Shown: positions 37,760 to 46,548, counted from the stretch's first letter. The stretch is 64,000 nt of DNA from Agrobacterium larrymoorei (GCF_005145045.1 NZ_CP039691.1:2430001-2494000), one strand, 5' to 3'. The notes: generated by a model not told the origin, from the letters alone. Translations and numbers: made by a program.

Positions 37760-38218
37760 TTAGCGATATGGCGACACGCACTGTTGGCGTGGGCCGTTAT
37801 AGGGCTGATAGCTGTTGTCGTAAGCACGGTATGAGCGCCAACGGTTCGCACACCACTGCTGGTGGCTGCTGCCGTAAGACGGGCGGGCCTGATTGGTTGC
37901 GCCGCCGATGATTGCGCCAGCTGCGAAGGCAGCGAGCGGGAACCAGTAGCCGTTATGGTAGCGATATCCCGGACGGCGATCGCGATAGCCGCGGTGGCCG
38001 TTGTAAAAACCATGACGACGCATATCACGGTCACGACGCCAGTCGCGGCCATGACGCCATTCACGATGATGGCGACGATACTGGACATCTACAACGCTGT
38101 CCGAAGCGGCAATCGGCTTCGTCATGGGGCTTGGAACCTGGAAAGCGTGCGATGGCGTGAAGCTCGTCAGGACCATGATAAAAGCGGTGGCGAGGCTGGT
38201 CTTCCGCAAATTCAGCAT
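37760..38218 (-). CDS. BA14K family protein (second tandem copy)
   Basis: This 152-residue paralogue of the product at 37046-37537 has a signal peptide (MLNLRKTSLATAFIMVLTSFTPSHAF) and a His/Arg-rich charged segment (RRHHREWRHGRDWRRDRDMRRHG) absent from the other copy. The shared core GHRGYRDRRPGYRYHNGYWFPLAAFAAGAIIGG and C-terminal motif HQQWCANRWRSYRAYDNSYQPYNGPRQQCVSPYR follow. The cysteine pair is conserved. The two genes look like a tandem duplication that diverged mainly in N-terminal linker regions. Confidence 0.9.
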   Translation of the reverse strand: MLNLRKTSLATAFIMVLTSFTPSHAFQVPSPMTKPIAASDSVVDVQYRRHHREWRHGRDWRRDRDMRRHGFYNGHRGYRDRRPGYRYHNGYWFPLAAFAAGAIIGGATNQARPSYGSSHQQWCANRWRSYRAYDNSYQPYNGPRQQCVSPYR

Positions 38219-38419
38219 GAATTTCCTCCGTTTTTTGGCACGTTGATGTCGTGCTGCTTTATCAATCTTTCGGCAGGAAAAGCGAAGGGTTCCGCAGTCA
38301 CGCAGCCTCAGATGTTTTAGTAACGGCAGAAATGCAAACTGGTTCCATCAGTTAGCGGTCAAGGCAGCGTGATGTGATGGAGGCCGGGCGTATTCGTCTT
38401 AACGCTTTGCCCGGTATCG

Positions 38420-39499
38420 TCATGCCTCAACCTGAACATCCGTCAGCGGGCGGGAGCAGCAGGCGAGGATATAGCCCTCTTCGATATCTTCATCGAGAAT
38501 ACCGCCATTGTGGTTCATTTCCACCTCGCCGGAAAGCTTCAGCACGCGGCAGGTGCCGCAAATGCCGGATTCGCAGGCAGCACCGATGCGCACACCAGCA
38601 GAGCGCGCGGTCATGAGAATGGTCTGGCCTGGCTGGCACGGCACGTCCTTGCCGGAGAGCTTGAAGCCCACCATGGACAGCGCCTCGCCATCCGCCTCCA
38701 GCGCGCTTTCTCCAACGACGACAGGCGCGGCAGGCGAGAAGCTTTCCTGATGGTAGCGATCCATATCGAAGCCGGATGCCTCCAGCATGGAGCTGACCGC
38801 CGCCATGAACGGCTCGGGGCCGCAGCAAAAGACGGTGCGGTCCATGAAATCGTGGGAGAGCAGCGCAATCTTTGCCTTGTCCACCATGCCACGAAGCCCG
38901 GACCAGAGTTCCGTGCGACCACAGCTTTCCACGATGAAGCCCAGCGAAAGATTGGGCATGAAGCGGGCAAGATATTCCAGCTCGTGGCGGAAAACGATAT
39001 CGGAGGGCGTGCGCGAGCAGTTGATGAAGGAGATGTCGCTTTGCGGCGCGCGGTCGCTCATATCGCGCACCATCGACATCATCGGCGTGATACCGGAGCC
39101 CGCAGAGATAAAGAGGTACTTCTCACCCGGATGCTTGACGTAAGAGAAATCCCCCAGCGGCCCCAGCGCGCGGATGCGCATTCCGGGGCGCAGATTATCG
39201 AACATCCAGCGCGTGCCGATGCTGCCCTGCTGCGCCTTCACAGTTACTGCCAGCGCGTACGGGCGCGAAGGGCTGGAGGACAGCGTATAGGTGCGAAACA
39301 GCGGCTCGGGCCCGACCGGTAGTTCCAACGTTACGAACTGGCCCGGCAGGTATCGAAACCAGTTCGTGCCCTCAGAGCGAAACAGGAAGGTCATCACATC
39401 ACGCGTTTCCGGCGTCACCGAAATGCATTCCAGCATGTGGAGCCGGTCGCTCCACGGCTTCATCTCATCGATATGCTTGTAGGTCGAGGCCATGGTCAT
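38420..39499 (-). CDS. gbcB: Ferredoxin reductase component of a Rieske oxygenase (GbcB-like)
   Basis: This 359-residue electron-transfer protein passes electrons from NAD(P)H to the oxygenase encoded 5 bp upstream. It has an FAD domain (RTYTLSSSPS), an NAD-binding domain (LFISAGSGITPMMSMVRD and CCGPEPFM), and a C-terminal plant-type [2Fe-2S] domain with CESGICGTC and a later Cys in ILACCSRP. This domain order and the partner gene match GbcB of glycine betaine demethylase. A different quaternary-amine substrate such as stachydrine cannot be excluded. Confidence 0.8.
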   Translation of the reverse strand: MTMASTYKHIDEMKPWSDRLHMLECISVTPETRDVMTFLFRSEGTNWFRYLPGQFVTLELPVGPEPLFRTYTLSSSPSRPYALAVTVKAQQGSIGTRWMFDNLRPGMRIRALGPLGDFSYVKHPGEKYLFISAGSGITPMMSMVRDMSDRAPQSDISFINCSRTPSDIVFRHELEYLARFMPNLSLGFIVESCGRTELWSGLRGMVDKAKIALLSHDFMDRTVFCCGPEPFMAAVSSMLEASGFDMDRYHQESFSPAAPVVVGESALEADGEALSMVGFKLSGKDVPCQPGQTILMTARSAGVRIGAACESGICGTCRVLKLSGEVEMNHNGGILDEDIEEGYILACCSRPLTDVQVEA

Positions 39500-39504
39500 G
39501 GATG

Positions 39505-40749
39505 TTACGCGACTGCTGAGAGTTTTTGTTTATCGCCGGAAAGCCGGTCGATCATGAAATCGGCATACCAGTTGACGAACTGCATGACCCCGCCCTCGTC
39601 TTCCATGGAGTAAGGGCCGGGCTCATAGGCCGGAGAACGAATGCCGAAGGCGTTTTCTTCGACGATCTGGCGATCCTGATCGTTGGTCTCGTTCCACACA
39701 TGGGTCAGCTCTTCGAGATTGTAATCCACGCCTTCCACCGCATCCTTGTGGACCAGCCACTTGGTCGTGACCATGGTTTCCTGCGGTCCCAGCGGCAGCA
39801 CGCGGAAGGAAATCATGTGATCGCCAAGGAAGTGGTTCCATGTCGTCGGATAATGGAACAGAAGCAATGCGCCGATATGGCTGATCGTGACATCGTCCGA
39901 TAGAGGACGGCGAACGGCGCGCTTGCCGGACATGGTGTAGCTCTCCGCATCGCCGATCAGCGGCATGCGCGCCACGCGGAACTGGCCCTTCGGATCGATC
40001 TTGAAGCGGCTCGGCAGGCCCGCAGCCTCGCAGCGCGCCCAATGACCGCCGATTTCGGGATCGCTCGCGCCGCCATCCGTGCCCGTCACGCTTGGGTTTT
40101 CAGGATAGGTACGGCAAAGCTCCGGGTGGTTTGCGGCGCAGTGATAGCACTCGCGGTTGTTTTCCCAGACGAGCTTCCAGTTGCCCTTTTCGATGATGGT
40201 GCTTTCATGGGCGACCTTCGCCTCCCACACACGGTGAGGGGCCATATAGGCTTCGACTTCCGCCCGCACGGGGGCGAAATCCATCGGCTCATTGGCCAGA
40301 CAGATGAAGACGTAACCGGCGACGGACTGGCAGGCGACCGGCTTCAGGCCGAAATTCCTCTTGTCGAAATCATCGCCCATATGGCGGGCGAAAAGCAGGC
40401 TGCCGTCCAGATCGTAGGTCCACTGGTGGTAAGGACAGACCAGACGTGCCGACTGGCCTTTCTGGCTGGTGCAGACGCGCGAGCCGCGGTGACGGCAGGA
40501 ATTGTGAAAGGCGCGAATGGTGCCATCCTTGCCGCGCACGATGACCACGGAGTAATCACCGATCTGCGTGGTGAAGTACATGCCCGCCTTCGGCACTTCG
40601 CAATCATGGCCGACGAACAGCCAGTCGCGATACCAGATGTTTTCCATGTCGAGCTGGAAATATTCCTTGTCGACATAGAAAGGCTGCTCCAGGCTGAAGC
40701 CTTCGCGGCGGTTCTTCAATTGGCGCAATACGGTTTCACGCAGTTCCAT
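39505..40749 (-). CDS. gbcA: Rieske aromatic-ring-hydroxylase-type oxygenase, GbcA-like
   Basis: GbcA demethylates glycine betaine to dimethylglycine and formaldehyde. The 414-residue alpha subunit has a Rieske [2Fe-2S] site (CRHRG...CPYHQWTYDLDG) and a mononuclear iron site (NRECYHCAANHPELC, with the two His). It also has the quaternary-amine-type features ENIWYRDWLFVGHDCEVPKAG and FHYPTTWNHFLGDHMISFRVLPLG. The start at 40749 has AAGGA upstream and matches the family N-terminus. Four TGTCGC repeats upstream suggest an activator site. No small beta subunit is needed in this class. Confidence 0.85.
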   Translation of the reverse strand: MELRETVLRQLKNRREGFSLEQPFYVDKEYFQLDMENIWYRDWLFVGHDCEVPKAGMYFTTQIGDYSVVIVRGKDGTIRAFHNSCRHRGSRVCTSQKGQSARLVCPYHQWTYDLDGSLLFARHMGDDFDKRNFGLKPVACQSVAGYVFICLANEPMDFAPVRAEVEAYMAPHRVWEAKVAHESTIIEKGNWKLVWENNRECYHCAANHPELCRTYPENPSVTGTDGGASDPEIGGHWARCEAAGLPSRFKIDPKGQFRVARMPLIGDAESYTMSGKRAVRRPLSDDVTISHIGALLLFHYPTTWNHFLGDHMISFRVLPLGPQETMVTTKWLVHKDAVEGVDYNLEELTHVWNETNDQDRQIVEENAFGIRSPAYEPGPYSMEDEGGVMQFVNWYADFMIDRLSGDKQKLSAVA

Positions 40750-41061
40750 GGCCGTGTCCTTAGGTAGGGTTGCGGCAGCGTAACCAATCCTGCCGCATGA
40801 TCTTGGATTCATCTAATCATTGCCGCATATTTCCAGCACCACATTGCGCGACATTCGATCCCGCATTGGCGACAAATTGCGACATGAGCGACAAAATCGC
40901 GTTCCCGTCTTTTCCCGATGCAAAACAGTCGCTTAGCGTGCGACGGGCACAGAATGTCGTCGCAATATGATGTCGCTTCCATGCGGGTTGAATTGTTAAC
41001 TCCCGTAATGGTTCGGAAACGGGCTGTTAACCGCTCACGGGTAAAAAGATCATATGTTTCA
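40750..41061. other. Divergent intergenic region upstream of gbcA
   Basis: These 312 bases separate gbcA from the unrecognised gene at 41062. They hold the TGTCGC repeats described separately and no supported gene. Confidence 0.4.
40848..40893 (-). promoter_or_regulatory. Tandem TGTCGC repeats upstream of gbcA
   Basis: On the coding strand of gbcA, four copies of TGTCGC (plus-strand GCGACA at 40848, 40869, 40879 and 40888) are spaced 21, 10 and 9 bases, close to whole helical turns. Two further copies of the core in the opposite orientation lie at 40955 and 40971. This fits cooperative binding of an activator such as an AraC-type regulator; the regulator is unknown. Confidence 0.4.
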
Positions 41062-41688
41062 ATGGGGATGACAGCCGTGGAGAAGGGAACCCGGATCCGG
41101 TATTTCGATGCCAACGCGCGCAAGCTTGCGCCTGCGCGGTCTAAAACGGCCCATTCCGAGTTCCTGCGCACCGGTCGCATCGTTCGTTTCGAAGAGGCCT
41201 GGCTGCCGCAGGACCGGTGCTATCTCTCCCACGAGCAGGTGGCGGAAATCACCAAGCGGCGCTTGCAGGATGCGGGCGAGATGACGCATTCGCGCCTCAA
41301 CAGCTTTCACAACAGCATTCATTTTCCCAAGATGGTCTTCAATCGCCTGATCGATGACAGCCCGCATCTGGGTTACTGCCATGTCACGGCAGCCAAGACG
41401 AGCTTCGACAAGCGCACGCCTGTCCTGTGGTCTTTCTATTTCGCCAATTTCTTCGCGGAATTATGCGGCGAGGAACAATTCTTCGACAAGATCGACCAGA
41501 GCCGTTCGCGCATGTATTTTGCCGTGGCAATGCAATCGAGCGATGGCGGCGCGACCGTATCTATCGACAAGTCAATCCATCGCGATGGTCTGCTGTTCCA
41601 GACGCAGGACCCAAGAGAAGCGCTGAAGAACGTGTTGATGCTGGGCGCACGCTCGGATGAGATGCGGAAGTTCATTCGCTCTCTGTAA
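41062..41688 (+). CDS. Conserved-looking protein of unknown function
   Basis: I do not recognise this protein of about 208 residues. It is soluble, basic at the N-terminus (GTRIRYFDANARKLAPARSKTAH) and has a well-structured mix of predicted helices. The stretch LWSFYFANFFAELCGEEQFFDKIDQSRSRMYFAVAMQSSDGG is followed by IDKSIHRDGLLFQTQDPREALKNVLML. There is no signal peptide or membrane segment. Codon use is like its neighbours. The start is uncertain: GTG at 41077 has a better-spaced GGGGA. A palindromic repeat abuts its stop codon. Confidence 0.6.
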   Translation: MGMTAVEKGTRIRYFDANARKLAPARSKTAHSEFLRTGRIVRFEEAWLPQDRCYLSHEQVAEITKRRLQDAGEMTHSRLNSFHNSIHFPKMVFNRLIDDSPHLGYCHVTAAKTSFDKRTPVLWSFYFANFFAELCGEEQFFDKIDQSRSRMYFAVAMQSSDGGATVSIDKSIHRDGLLFQTQDPREALKNVLMLGARSDEMRKFIRSL

Positions 41689-41849
41689 GAGCCTGTTTGA
41701 AAACTCGGACGGGTCGATCCGGCGATGCTTTTCGCGCCCCGCCGCGTCGAAAATCTTGCCGATATCAAAGGATATCGCCTACGATTTTCTCCTTGCAGGA
41801 CACAAAAATCATTCTCCGGCTCTCCGCCGCCGAGTTTCCAAACAGACTC
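41689..41849. repeat. 161-bp palindromic element (MITE-like)
   Basis: The ends are near-perfect 20-base inverted repeats: GAGCCTGTTTGAAAACTCGG at 41689-41708 and its complement at 41830-41849, with 2 mismatches. An internal dyad (GATATC-AAA-GGATATC flanked by GAAAATC and GATTTTC) lies at about 41748-41790. There is no coding frame. The size and structure suggest a non-autonomous mobile or RNA-structured repeat. Confidence 0.6.
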
Positions 41850-41914
41850 TTGGACCCACTTTCCATACGAACGGAAACATTCTAAGAGCCTTCCTAAGGA
41901 AAGGTCCTTCAGGA

Positions 41915-42892
41915 ATGGCGCGTCACATCAATATCGAGCAGCAGCCGGAAGCAGCATTGCAAGAGGCCGTTCGTGTGCTCGAAGCCGGTTTTCCCGTCGC
42001 CATACCCACCGAGACTGTCTATGGCCTTGCGGCTGACGCGACGAACCCAGCCGCTATTACGCGCATTTACGAGACGAAGGGTCGCCCGCAATTCAATCCG
42101 CTGATCTGCCATATGGCAAATATTGCCATGGCCGAAGAACATGCGGTTTTCGATCCGGTTTCCCGCAAACTGGCGGAAGCCTTCTGGCCCGGACCGCTGA
42201 CGCTGATCCTGCCGTTGAAGCCAAGAAGCCCGATCCATGCACTCGCCACGGCTGGCCTCGATACTGTCGGTATTCGCATCCCGAAGGGTTTTGCCAGCGC
42301 GTTGATTGCCAAGCTCGGCAAGCCGCTCGCCGCGCCCAGCGCCAATAGCTCGGGCAAGATAAGCTCCACCAGCGCTGCGCATGTGGAGGCCGATCTGGGA
42401 GCTAAGATAGAACTTATTCTCGACGGCGGGTCTGCGCCTGTCGGCGTCGAATCCACCATTATCAAGGTTGAGCCTGATGGCGCGGTGCGCCTGCTGCGTC
42501 CGGGTGGGCTTGTTGCGGAAGATATCGAACGCATTGCCGGTGTCACGCTTGTGCGCCCTGCCAAGGCATCTGCCGCCATTGAAGCACCGGGCATGATGGC
42601 GTCCCATTATGCACCCGGTGCGGCGGTGCGGCTGAACGCGACTTCGGTGGAGCAATGCGAAGCCCTGATCCGCTTTGGCGGACAGCCGGTGCAAGGCGAA
42701 GGCGAAGCCGCAACCGTTCTCAATCTCAGCGCAAACGGAAATCTTGCCGAAGCTGCGGCCAATCTGTTCGACCACCTGAAACTGGCCGATGCCAGCGGCG
42801 CCACCAGCATCGCCATCACCCCCATCCCCAATACTGGGCTTGGCGAAGCGATCAATGATCGGCTTGCCCGCGCCGCCGCCCCTCGCCTCTGA
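41915..42892 (+). CDS. L-threonylcarbamoyladenylate synthase, Sua5 type
   Basis: This enzyme makes threonylcarbamoyl-AMP from threonine, bicarbonate and ATP for tRNA t6A37 modification. The 325-residue protein has the YrdC domain (VLEAGFPVAIPTETVYGLAADATN...KGRPQFNPLICHM) with the KPLAAPSANSSGKISSTSA signature, joined to a C-terminal Sua5 domain (from about 230, MASHYAPGAAVRLN...). This makes it Sua5-like rather than the short TsaC. The start at 41915 begins the domain; an open frame continues upstream through the repeat at 41689-41849 but is unlikely to be translated. Confidence 0.93.
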   Translation: MARHINIEQQPEAALQEAVRVLEAGFPVAIPTETVYGLAADATNPAAITRIYETKGRPQFNPLICHMANIAMAEEHAVFDPVSRKLAEAFWPGPLTLILPLKPRSPIHALATAGLDTVGIRIPKGFASALIAKLGKPLAAPSANSSGKISSTSAAHVEADLGAKIELILDGGSAPVGVESTIIKVEPDGAVRLLRPGGLVAEDIERIAGVTLVRPAKASAAIEAPGMMASHYAPGAAVRLNATSVEQCEALIRFGGQPVQGEGEAATVLNLSANGNLAEAAANLFDHLKLADASGATSIAITPIPNTGLGEAINDRLARAAAPRL

Positions 42893-42916
42893 CATCCTAT
42901 CTCGGAGAAATGGCCC

Positions 42917-44347
42917 ATGACGACCACGACCCTGCCCACTGAACTGCTTCTTCGCTTCGTGGCCATTGTCGGGGAAAAGAATGCGCTGCGAGAGCAATCC
43001 GATCTGGAGCCGCATCTGGTGGAAAATCGTGGGCTGTATCATGGCGCATCGCCCTTGCTGCTGCGGCCCGGAACAACGGAAGAAGTCGCTGCCATCATGA
43101 GGCTGGCCAGTGATACCGGCACCGCCATCGTTCCGCAAACCGGCAACACCGGCCTCGTGGGCGGGCAGACGCCGCGCAGCGGCGCAAGCGACGTCATTCT
43201 CTCTCTGGAGCGTATGAACCGTGTTCGCGATATCGATCCCGTCGCCAATGTCATCGTTGTCGATGGCGGCTGCATTCTGGATGAGGTTCATAAGGCGGCT
43301 GAGAAGGTTGAGCGCATGTTCCCTTTGTCGCTCGGTTCACAGGGCTCCTGCCGCATCGGCGGAAACCTTGCGACGAATGCGGGCGGCACCGCGGTTCTGG
43401 CCTATGGCAATATGCGCCAGCTTTGCCTCGGGCTTGAAGTCGTTCTGCCGACCGGCGAAATCTGGGACGGTCTGCGCCGCCTCAAGAAGGACAATACGGG
43501 CTATGATCTGCGCGATCTCTTCATCGGCTCCGAAGGCACGCTCGGCATCATTACCGGCGCGGTTCTGAAACTCTTTCCAAAGCCGCTCGGCCATCAGGTC
43601 GCTTTTGCCGGTCTCGACTCTCCGGCTGACGCGCTCAAGCTTTTCGAGCGTGCCTCAACGCTCTGCGGAACGGCGCTGACGGGCTTCGAGCTGATGCCGC
43701 GCATCGGCATCGAATTTACCACGAGGCATATTCCCGGTGTTCGCGATCCCCTGGAAGCGCCGCACCCTTGGTATGCGCTCATCGATATTTCCACCTCCGA
43801 TTCGGCGGAAACGGCGCAAACCATGATCGAGACCTTGCTGGAGCAGGGCTTCGAAGCTGGCGTGCTTCAGGATGCCGTCATCGCCTCTTCCGAAAGCCAG
43901 CGTCAGGCGCTGTGGCACATGCGCGAAAGCATGTCGGATGCGCAAAAGCCTGAGGGTGGCTCCATCAAGCACGATGTCTCCGTGCCTGTGTCGCATATTC
44001 CAGACTTCATGGAAGCGGCGGAAAAGGGCGTTCTCAACGCCATTCCCGGCGCACGCATCTGCGCATTCGGGCATTTGGGCGATGGCAATATTCATTACAA
44101 TATTTCCCAGCCTGTCGGTGCGGACAAGACCGCCTTCATCGCCCGGTGGAGAGAGATCAACGAAATCGTGCACGGCATCGTTCTTAATTTCGGAGGCTCG
44201 ATTTCTGCCGAACATGGCATTGGCCAGCTGAAGCGCGATGAACTGGCCGCGATCCGCCCCGCGATCGAACTCGACCTGATGCGACGTATCAAGACCGCGT
44301 TCGATCCAGCCGGGATCATGAACCCCGGCAAGGTCGTCACGGTTTAA
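42917..44347 (+). CDS. FAD-linked D-2-hydroxyacid dehydrogenase (GlcD/D-2-hydroxyglutarate dehydrogenase-like)
   Basis: This 476-residue flavoprotein has the PCMH-type FAD-binding domain (VPQTGNTGLVGGQTPRSGASDVILSLERMN, GSQGSCRIGGNLATNAGGTAVLAYGNMR, IGSEGTLGIITGAVLKLFP). The FAD-oxidase C-terminal domain ends in GHLGDGNIHYNI, with metal or substrate histidines, and SAEHGIGQLKRDEL...MNPGKVV. Likely substrates are D-lactate, D-2-hydroxyglutarate or related acids. The gene starts 24 bp after the Sua5 gene in the same direction, so the two may form an operon. Confidence 0.9.
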   Translation: MTTTTLPTELLLRFVAIVGEKNALREQSDLEPHLVENRGLYHGASPLLLRPGTTEEVAAIMRLASDTGTAIVPQTGNTGLVGGQTPRSGASDVILSLERMNRVRDIDPVANVIVVDGGCILDEVHKAAEKVERMFPLSLGSQGSCRIGGNLATNAGGTAVLAYGNMRQLCLGLEVVLPTGEIWDGLRRLKKDNTGYDLRDLFIGSEGTLGIITGAVLKLFPKPLGHQVAFAGLDSPADALKLFERASTLCGTALTGFELMPRIGIEFTTRHIPGVRDPLEAPHPWYALIDISTSDSAETAQTMIETLLEQGFEAGVLQDAVIASSESQRQALWHMRESMSDAQKPEGGSIKHDVSVPVSHIPDFMEAAEKGVLNAIPGARICAFGHLGDGNIHYNISQPVGADKTAFIARWREINEIVHGIVLNFGGSISAEHGIGQLKRDELAAIRPAIELDLMRRIKTAFDPAGIMNPGKVVTV

Positions 44348-44744
44348 CGACGTCGTTTAATTGCGCTCTCGAAGGCCGCGAAATGGCGGCTTTATGCACT
44401 CTTCCCCGATCATTTTTGACTCTCGCGCAACTGCCTATTGCCGTTGCGATGCTCTGCTGTTGAAGTGATTTCAGCAAAGGCCGGACGGGGGCGGATCGGT
44501 TTTGTTTTCCGGGGATTTGTCGCCTTTCCGCGCGCAGTTGCTGCGCCCTGCGGTGTCATCCCAATTCAGGAATTCGAAACCTTACCCGGCTGCGTTTTGC
44601 TAACCATTTGGGAATGCAAAGTTTTCTTAACCTCGATTTTTAAGTTGTCTCGAACATGCGCTCGCTATCTTCACCCTATCAGAGGACGAAAAGTCCCGAA
44701 CGAGACCATGAAACGGCTCTCAGGTAAAACAAGGATAGCATGAT
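44348..44744. other. Intergenic region without a supported gene
   Basis: These 397 bases follow the dehydrogenase stop. A modest hairpin (CCGC-GAAATG-GCGG, about 44376-44390) may end that transcript. An open frame at 44438-44743 has a cysteine-rich, atypical composition, no ribosome binding site and no recognisable domain, so I do not call it. The promoter of the next gene probably lies near the downstream end. Confidence 0.4.
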
Positions 44745-45311
44745 ATGACCAACACCGTTCTGAAGCCCGAATGGGCAGGCGCAACTCTCCGGCTCGATCC
44801 CACGCGGTTCCCGCAGCAGCTGACGTATGGCAAGGGTAACGGTTCAGCCGATGTCGCTATCACGCTCGATGAGCGCGGCGCAGTTTTGCGTAAAGTTCTG
44901 AATTCAAGCGGCCTTCCGCTGTCGTTTGCGCTTCCCGCTCGCGCCTTCAAAGGCGTCGCGGCCCGGGCAATCGACCATGGCGATGGTCAGGTTACCGTGA
45001 CGCTGGAACTGCACCACGACGATCCCGATCTCTGCATCCCGCTTCTGGTGGCGCATGACCTGTGCGACATCGCTGCCGATTGGCGCAGCTGGTCGGAAAA
45101 GTACCGTATTCCCATGCTGATGGTGGAAGCCGATGGCGTTGCCCGCCCGCTGGAAGACCACATCGGCAACGTGCGCACCAAGACGACGCGCCCACGCCGC
45201 CGCCACTCCTATTTCGCAGATCGCCGTCCCCGCTTCCTCGTTCGCCGCAGCACCGGTTCGCTGGGCATGACGATGCGCATCGAAGGCAAAGAAATCATCG
45301 CCCGTAGCTGA
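44745..45311 (+). CDS. DUF6101-like protein of unknown function
   Basis: This 188-residue soluble protein is of a type seen in rhizobia (DUF6101, recognised from memory with limited certainty). It has a beta-rich middle (ADVAITLDERGAVLRKVLNSSGLPLSFALPARAFKGVAARAI...VTVTLELHHDDPDLCIPLLVAHDLCDIAADWRSWSEKYRIPMLMVE) and a very basic C-terminal segment (RTKTTRPRRRHSYFADRRPRFLVRRSTG) that could bind nucleic acid or lipid. There is no signal peptide. It is monocistronic and followed by a perfect terminator. Confidence 0.75.
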   Translation: MTNTVLKPEWAGATLRLDPTRFPQQLTYGKGNGSADVAITLDERGAVLRKVLNSSGLPLSFALPARAFKGVAARAIDHGDGQVTVTLELHHDDPDLCIPLLVAHDLCDIAADWRSWSEKYRIPMLMVEADGVARPLEDHIGNVRTKTTRPRRRHSYFADRRPRFLVRRSTGSLGMTMRIEGKEIIARS

Positions 45312-45353
45312 TCCACGGAACCTGCCGAACAGGCGGTTCAAGTACGGACGAGA

Positions 45354-45383
45354 AAAAGCCCGGCGCCCTGCAGCCGGGCTTTT
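45354..45383. terminator. Bidirectional terminator between the DUF6101 gene and ubiA
   Basis: AAAAGCCCGGC-GCCCTGCA-GCCGGGCTTTT is a perfect 11-bp stem ending in T-runs on both strands. It sits between two convergent genes and ends 2 bases from the ubiA stop codon. Confidence 0.88.
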
Positions 45384-45385
45384 CT

Positions 45386-46339
45386 TTATGCAAAGATCAG
45401 CGGCAGCAGCAGGCCCGCAAAAATCAGGACGCCCACGCGGTTGTTAGATTTGAACAGCGCAAGGCACTGCGCCACATTGTTGATATCCAGTACCATGATT
45501 TGCCGAACGAGCATGAAAGCCGCAACGGCAAGGCCGGAATAAGCAAGCACGTTAACGCCCGCCGTGATGAAGGCCAGCACCATGAACAGCAGAGTTGTGC
45601 CATAAAGGCCAATCAGCCAGCCATGTGTCCTGTCTCCGAACAGGAGAGCCGTGGAGCCGATTCCCACAGACACATCGTCTTCCTTGTCCTGATGGGCGTA
45701 GATTGTGTCATATCCGATCGTCCAGGCAATCGCGCCCACATAAAGCAGCACCGGCGAAATGGACAGTGACCCGAATTGACCCGACCAACCCATCAGCGCG
45801 CCCCAGTTGAAGGCAAGCCCGAGGAAGAACTGCGGCCAGTTGGTGAAGCGTTTGGCGAAGGGATAGATCGCGACGAAAATCAGCGAGGCGATACCCAGCA
45901 GGATCGAAAAACCGTTGAAGCAGAGCAGCACGGCCAAACCGACGAGCGCCTGCACCACGATAAAGATTTTCGCTTGGCTACGCGTGACCCTGCCCGATGG
46001 CAGCGGCCTAGAGCGCGTGCGCGCCACAGCCATATCGATCTTGTGATCGACAAGATCATTATAGGTGCAGCCTGCACCGCGCATGGCGACGGAGCCTGCG
46101 AAAAACAGGAAGAGGTGGAACAGCAGCATACCCCAGGAAAATTCCCCCAGAGGCTTCGCCACATTGGCCGCCAGCGCCGCCGACCAGAAGCACGGCCACA
46201 TCAACAACTGCCAGCCAATGGGACGATCCCACCGGGCCAGCTGCGCATAGGGCCAAAGGCTTCTCGGCAAAATCCGATAAACCCAATTATTGGACGGCGC
46301 GTCCGAAACGCGGCCAGAAAGATCGCTGTGGTCAACCAT
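45386..46339 (-). CDS. ubiA: 4-hydroxybenzoate polyprenyltransferase
   Basis: UbiA attaches the polyprenyl tail to 4-hydroxybenzoate in ubiquinone synthesis. The 317-residue integral membrane protein has about nine hydrophobic helices. Both Asp-rich Mg-diphosphate motifs are present: GCTYNDLVDHKIDMAVARTRSRPLPSG and YDTIYAHQDKEDDVSVGIGSTALLFG. The N-terminus PYAQLARWDRPIGWQLLMWPCFWSAALA is typical. The product supplies quinone to the respiratory chain that includes the cox enzymes encoded at the window's left end. Confidence 0.95.
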   Translation of the reverse strand: MVDHSDLSGRVSDAPSNNWVYRILPRSLWPYAQLARWDRPIGWQLLMWPCFWSAALAANVAKPLGEFSWGMLLFHLFLFFAGSVAMRGAGCTYNDLVDHKIDMAVARTRSRPLPSGRVTRSQAKIFIVVQALVGLAVLLCFNGFSILLGIASLIFVAIYPFAKRFTNWPQFFLGLAFNWGALMGWSGQFGSLSISPVLLYVGAIAWTIGYDTIYAHQDKEDDVSVGIGSTALLFGDRTHGWLIGLYGTTLLFMVLAFITAGVNVLAYSGLAVAAFMLVRQIMVLDINNVAQCLALFKSNNRVGVLIFAGLLLPLIFA

Positions 46340-46413
46340 GGCAGGGTTTTAGCGTATCGGAGCGAGAGTGGGTAGCTGGGTTTCAGCTTTTGTTAAGAGG
46401 CGATTTGGTCACC

Positions 46414-46532
46414 TCCCTCATTCCTGTGCTCGTCACAGGAATCCAGCCAGCCCAAGTCATTGGGCTGAAAAGACTCTTCCCGCCGCGCAGACGCGCGTCG
46501 ACTGGATTCCTGTCACAAGGACAGGAATGAGG
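46414..46532. repeat. RIME-like intergenic mosaic element
   Basis: CCTCATTCCTGT at 46416-46427 pairs with ACAGGAATGAGG at 46521-46532. Between them are a hairpin around CCCAA..TTGGG and the GC-rich block CGCCGCGCAGACGCGCGTCG. The same central block occurs at 50443-50462. Layout and size match the Rhizobium-specific intergenic mosaic element (RIME1) type. Confidence 0.75.
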
Positions 46533-46548
46533 AAGCTGACGAATCTGC

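Noticed and set aside
44438..44743. 101-codon open frame in the 44.3-44.7 kb gap
   Set aside because: No ribosome binding site, odd cysteine-rich composition, and it ends 2 bases before the next gene; probably promoter DNA.
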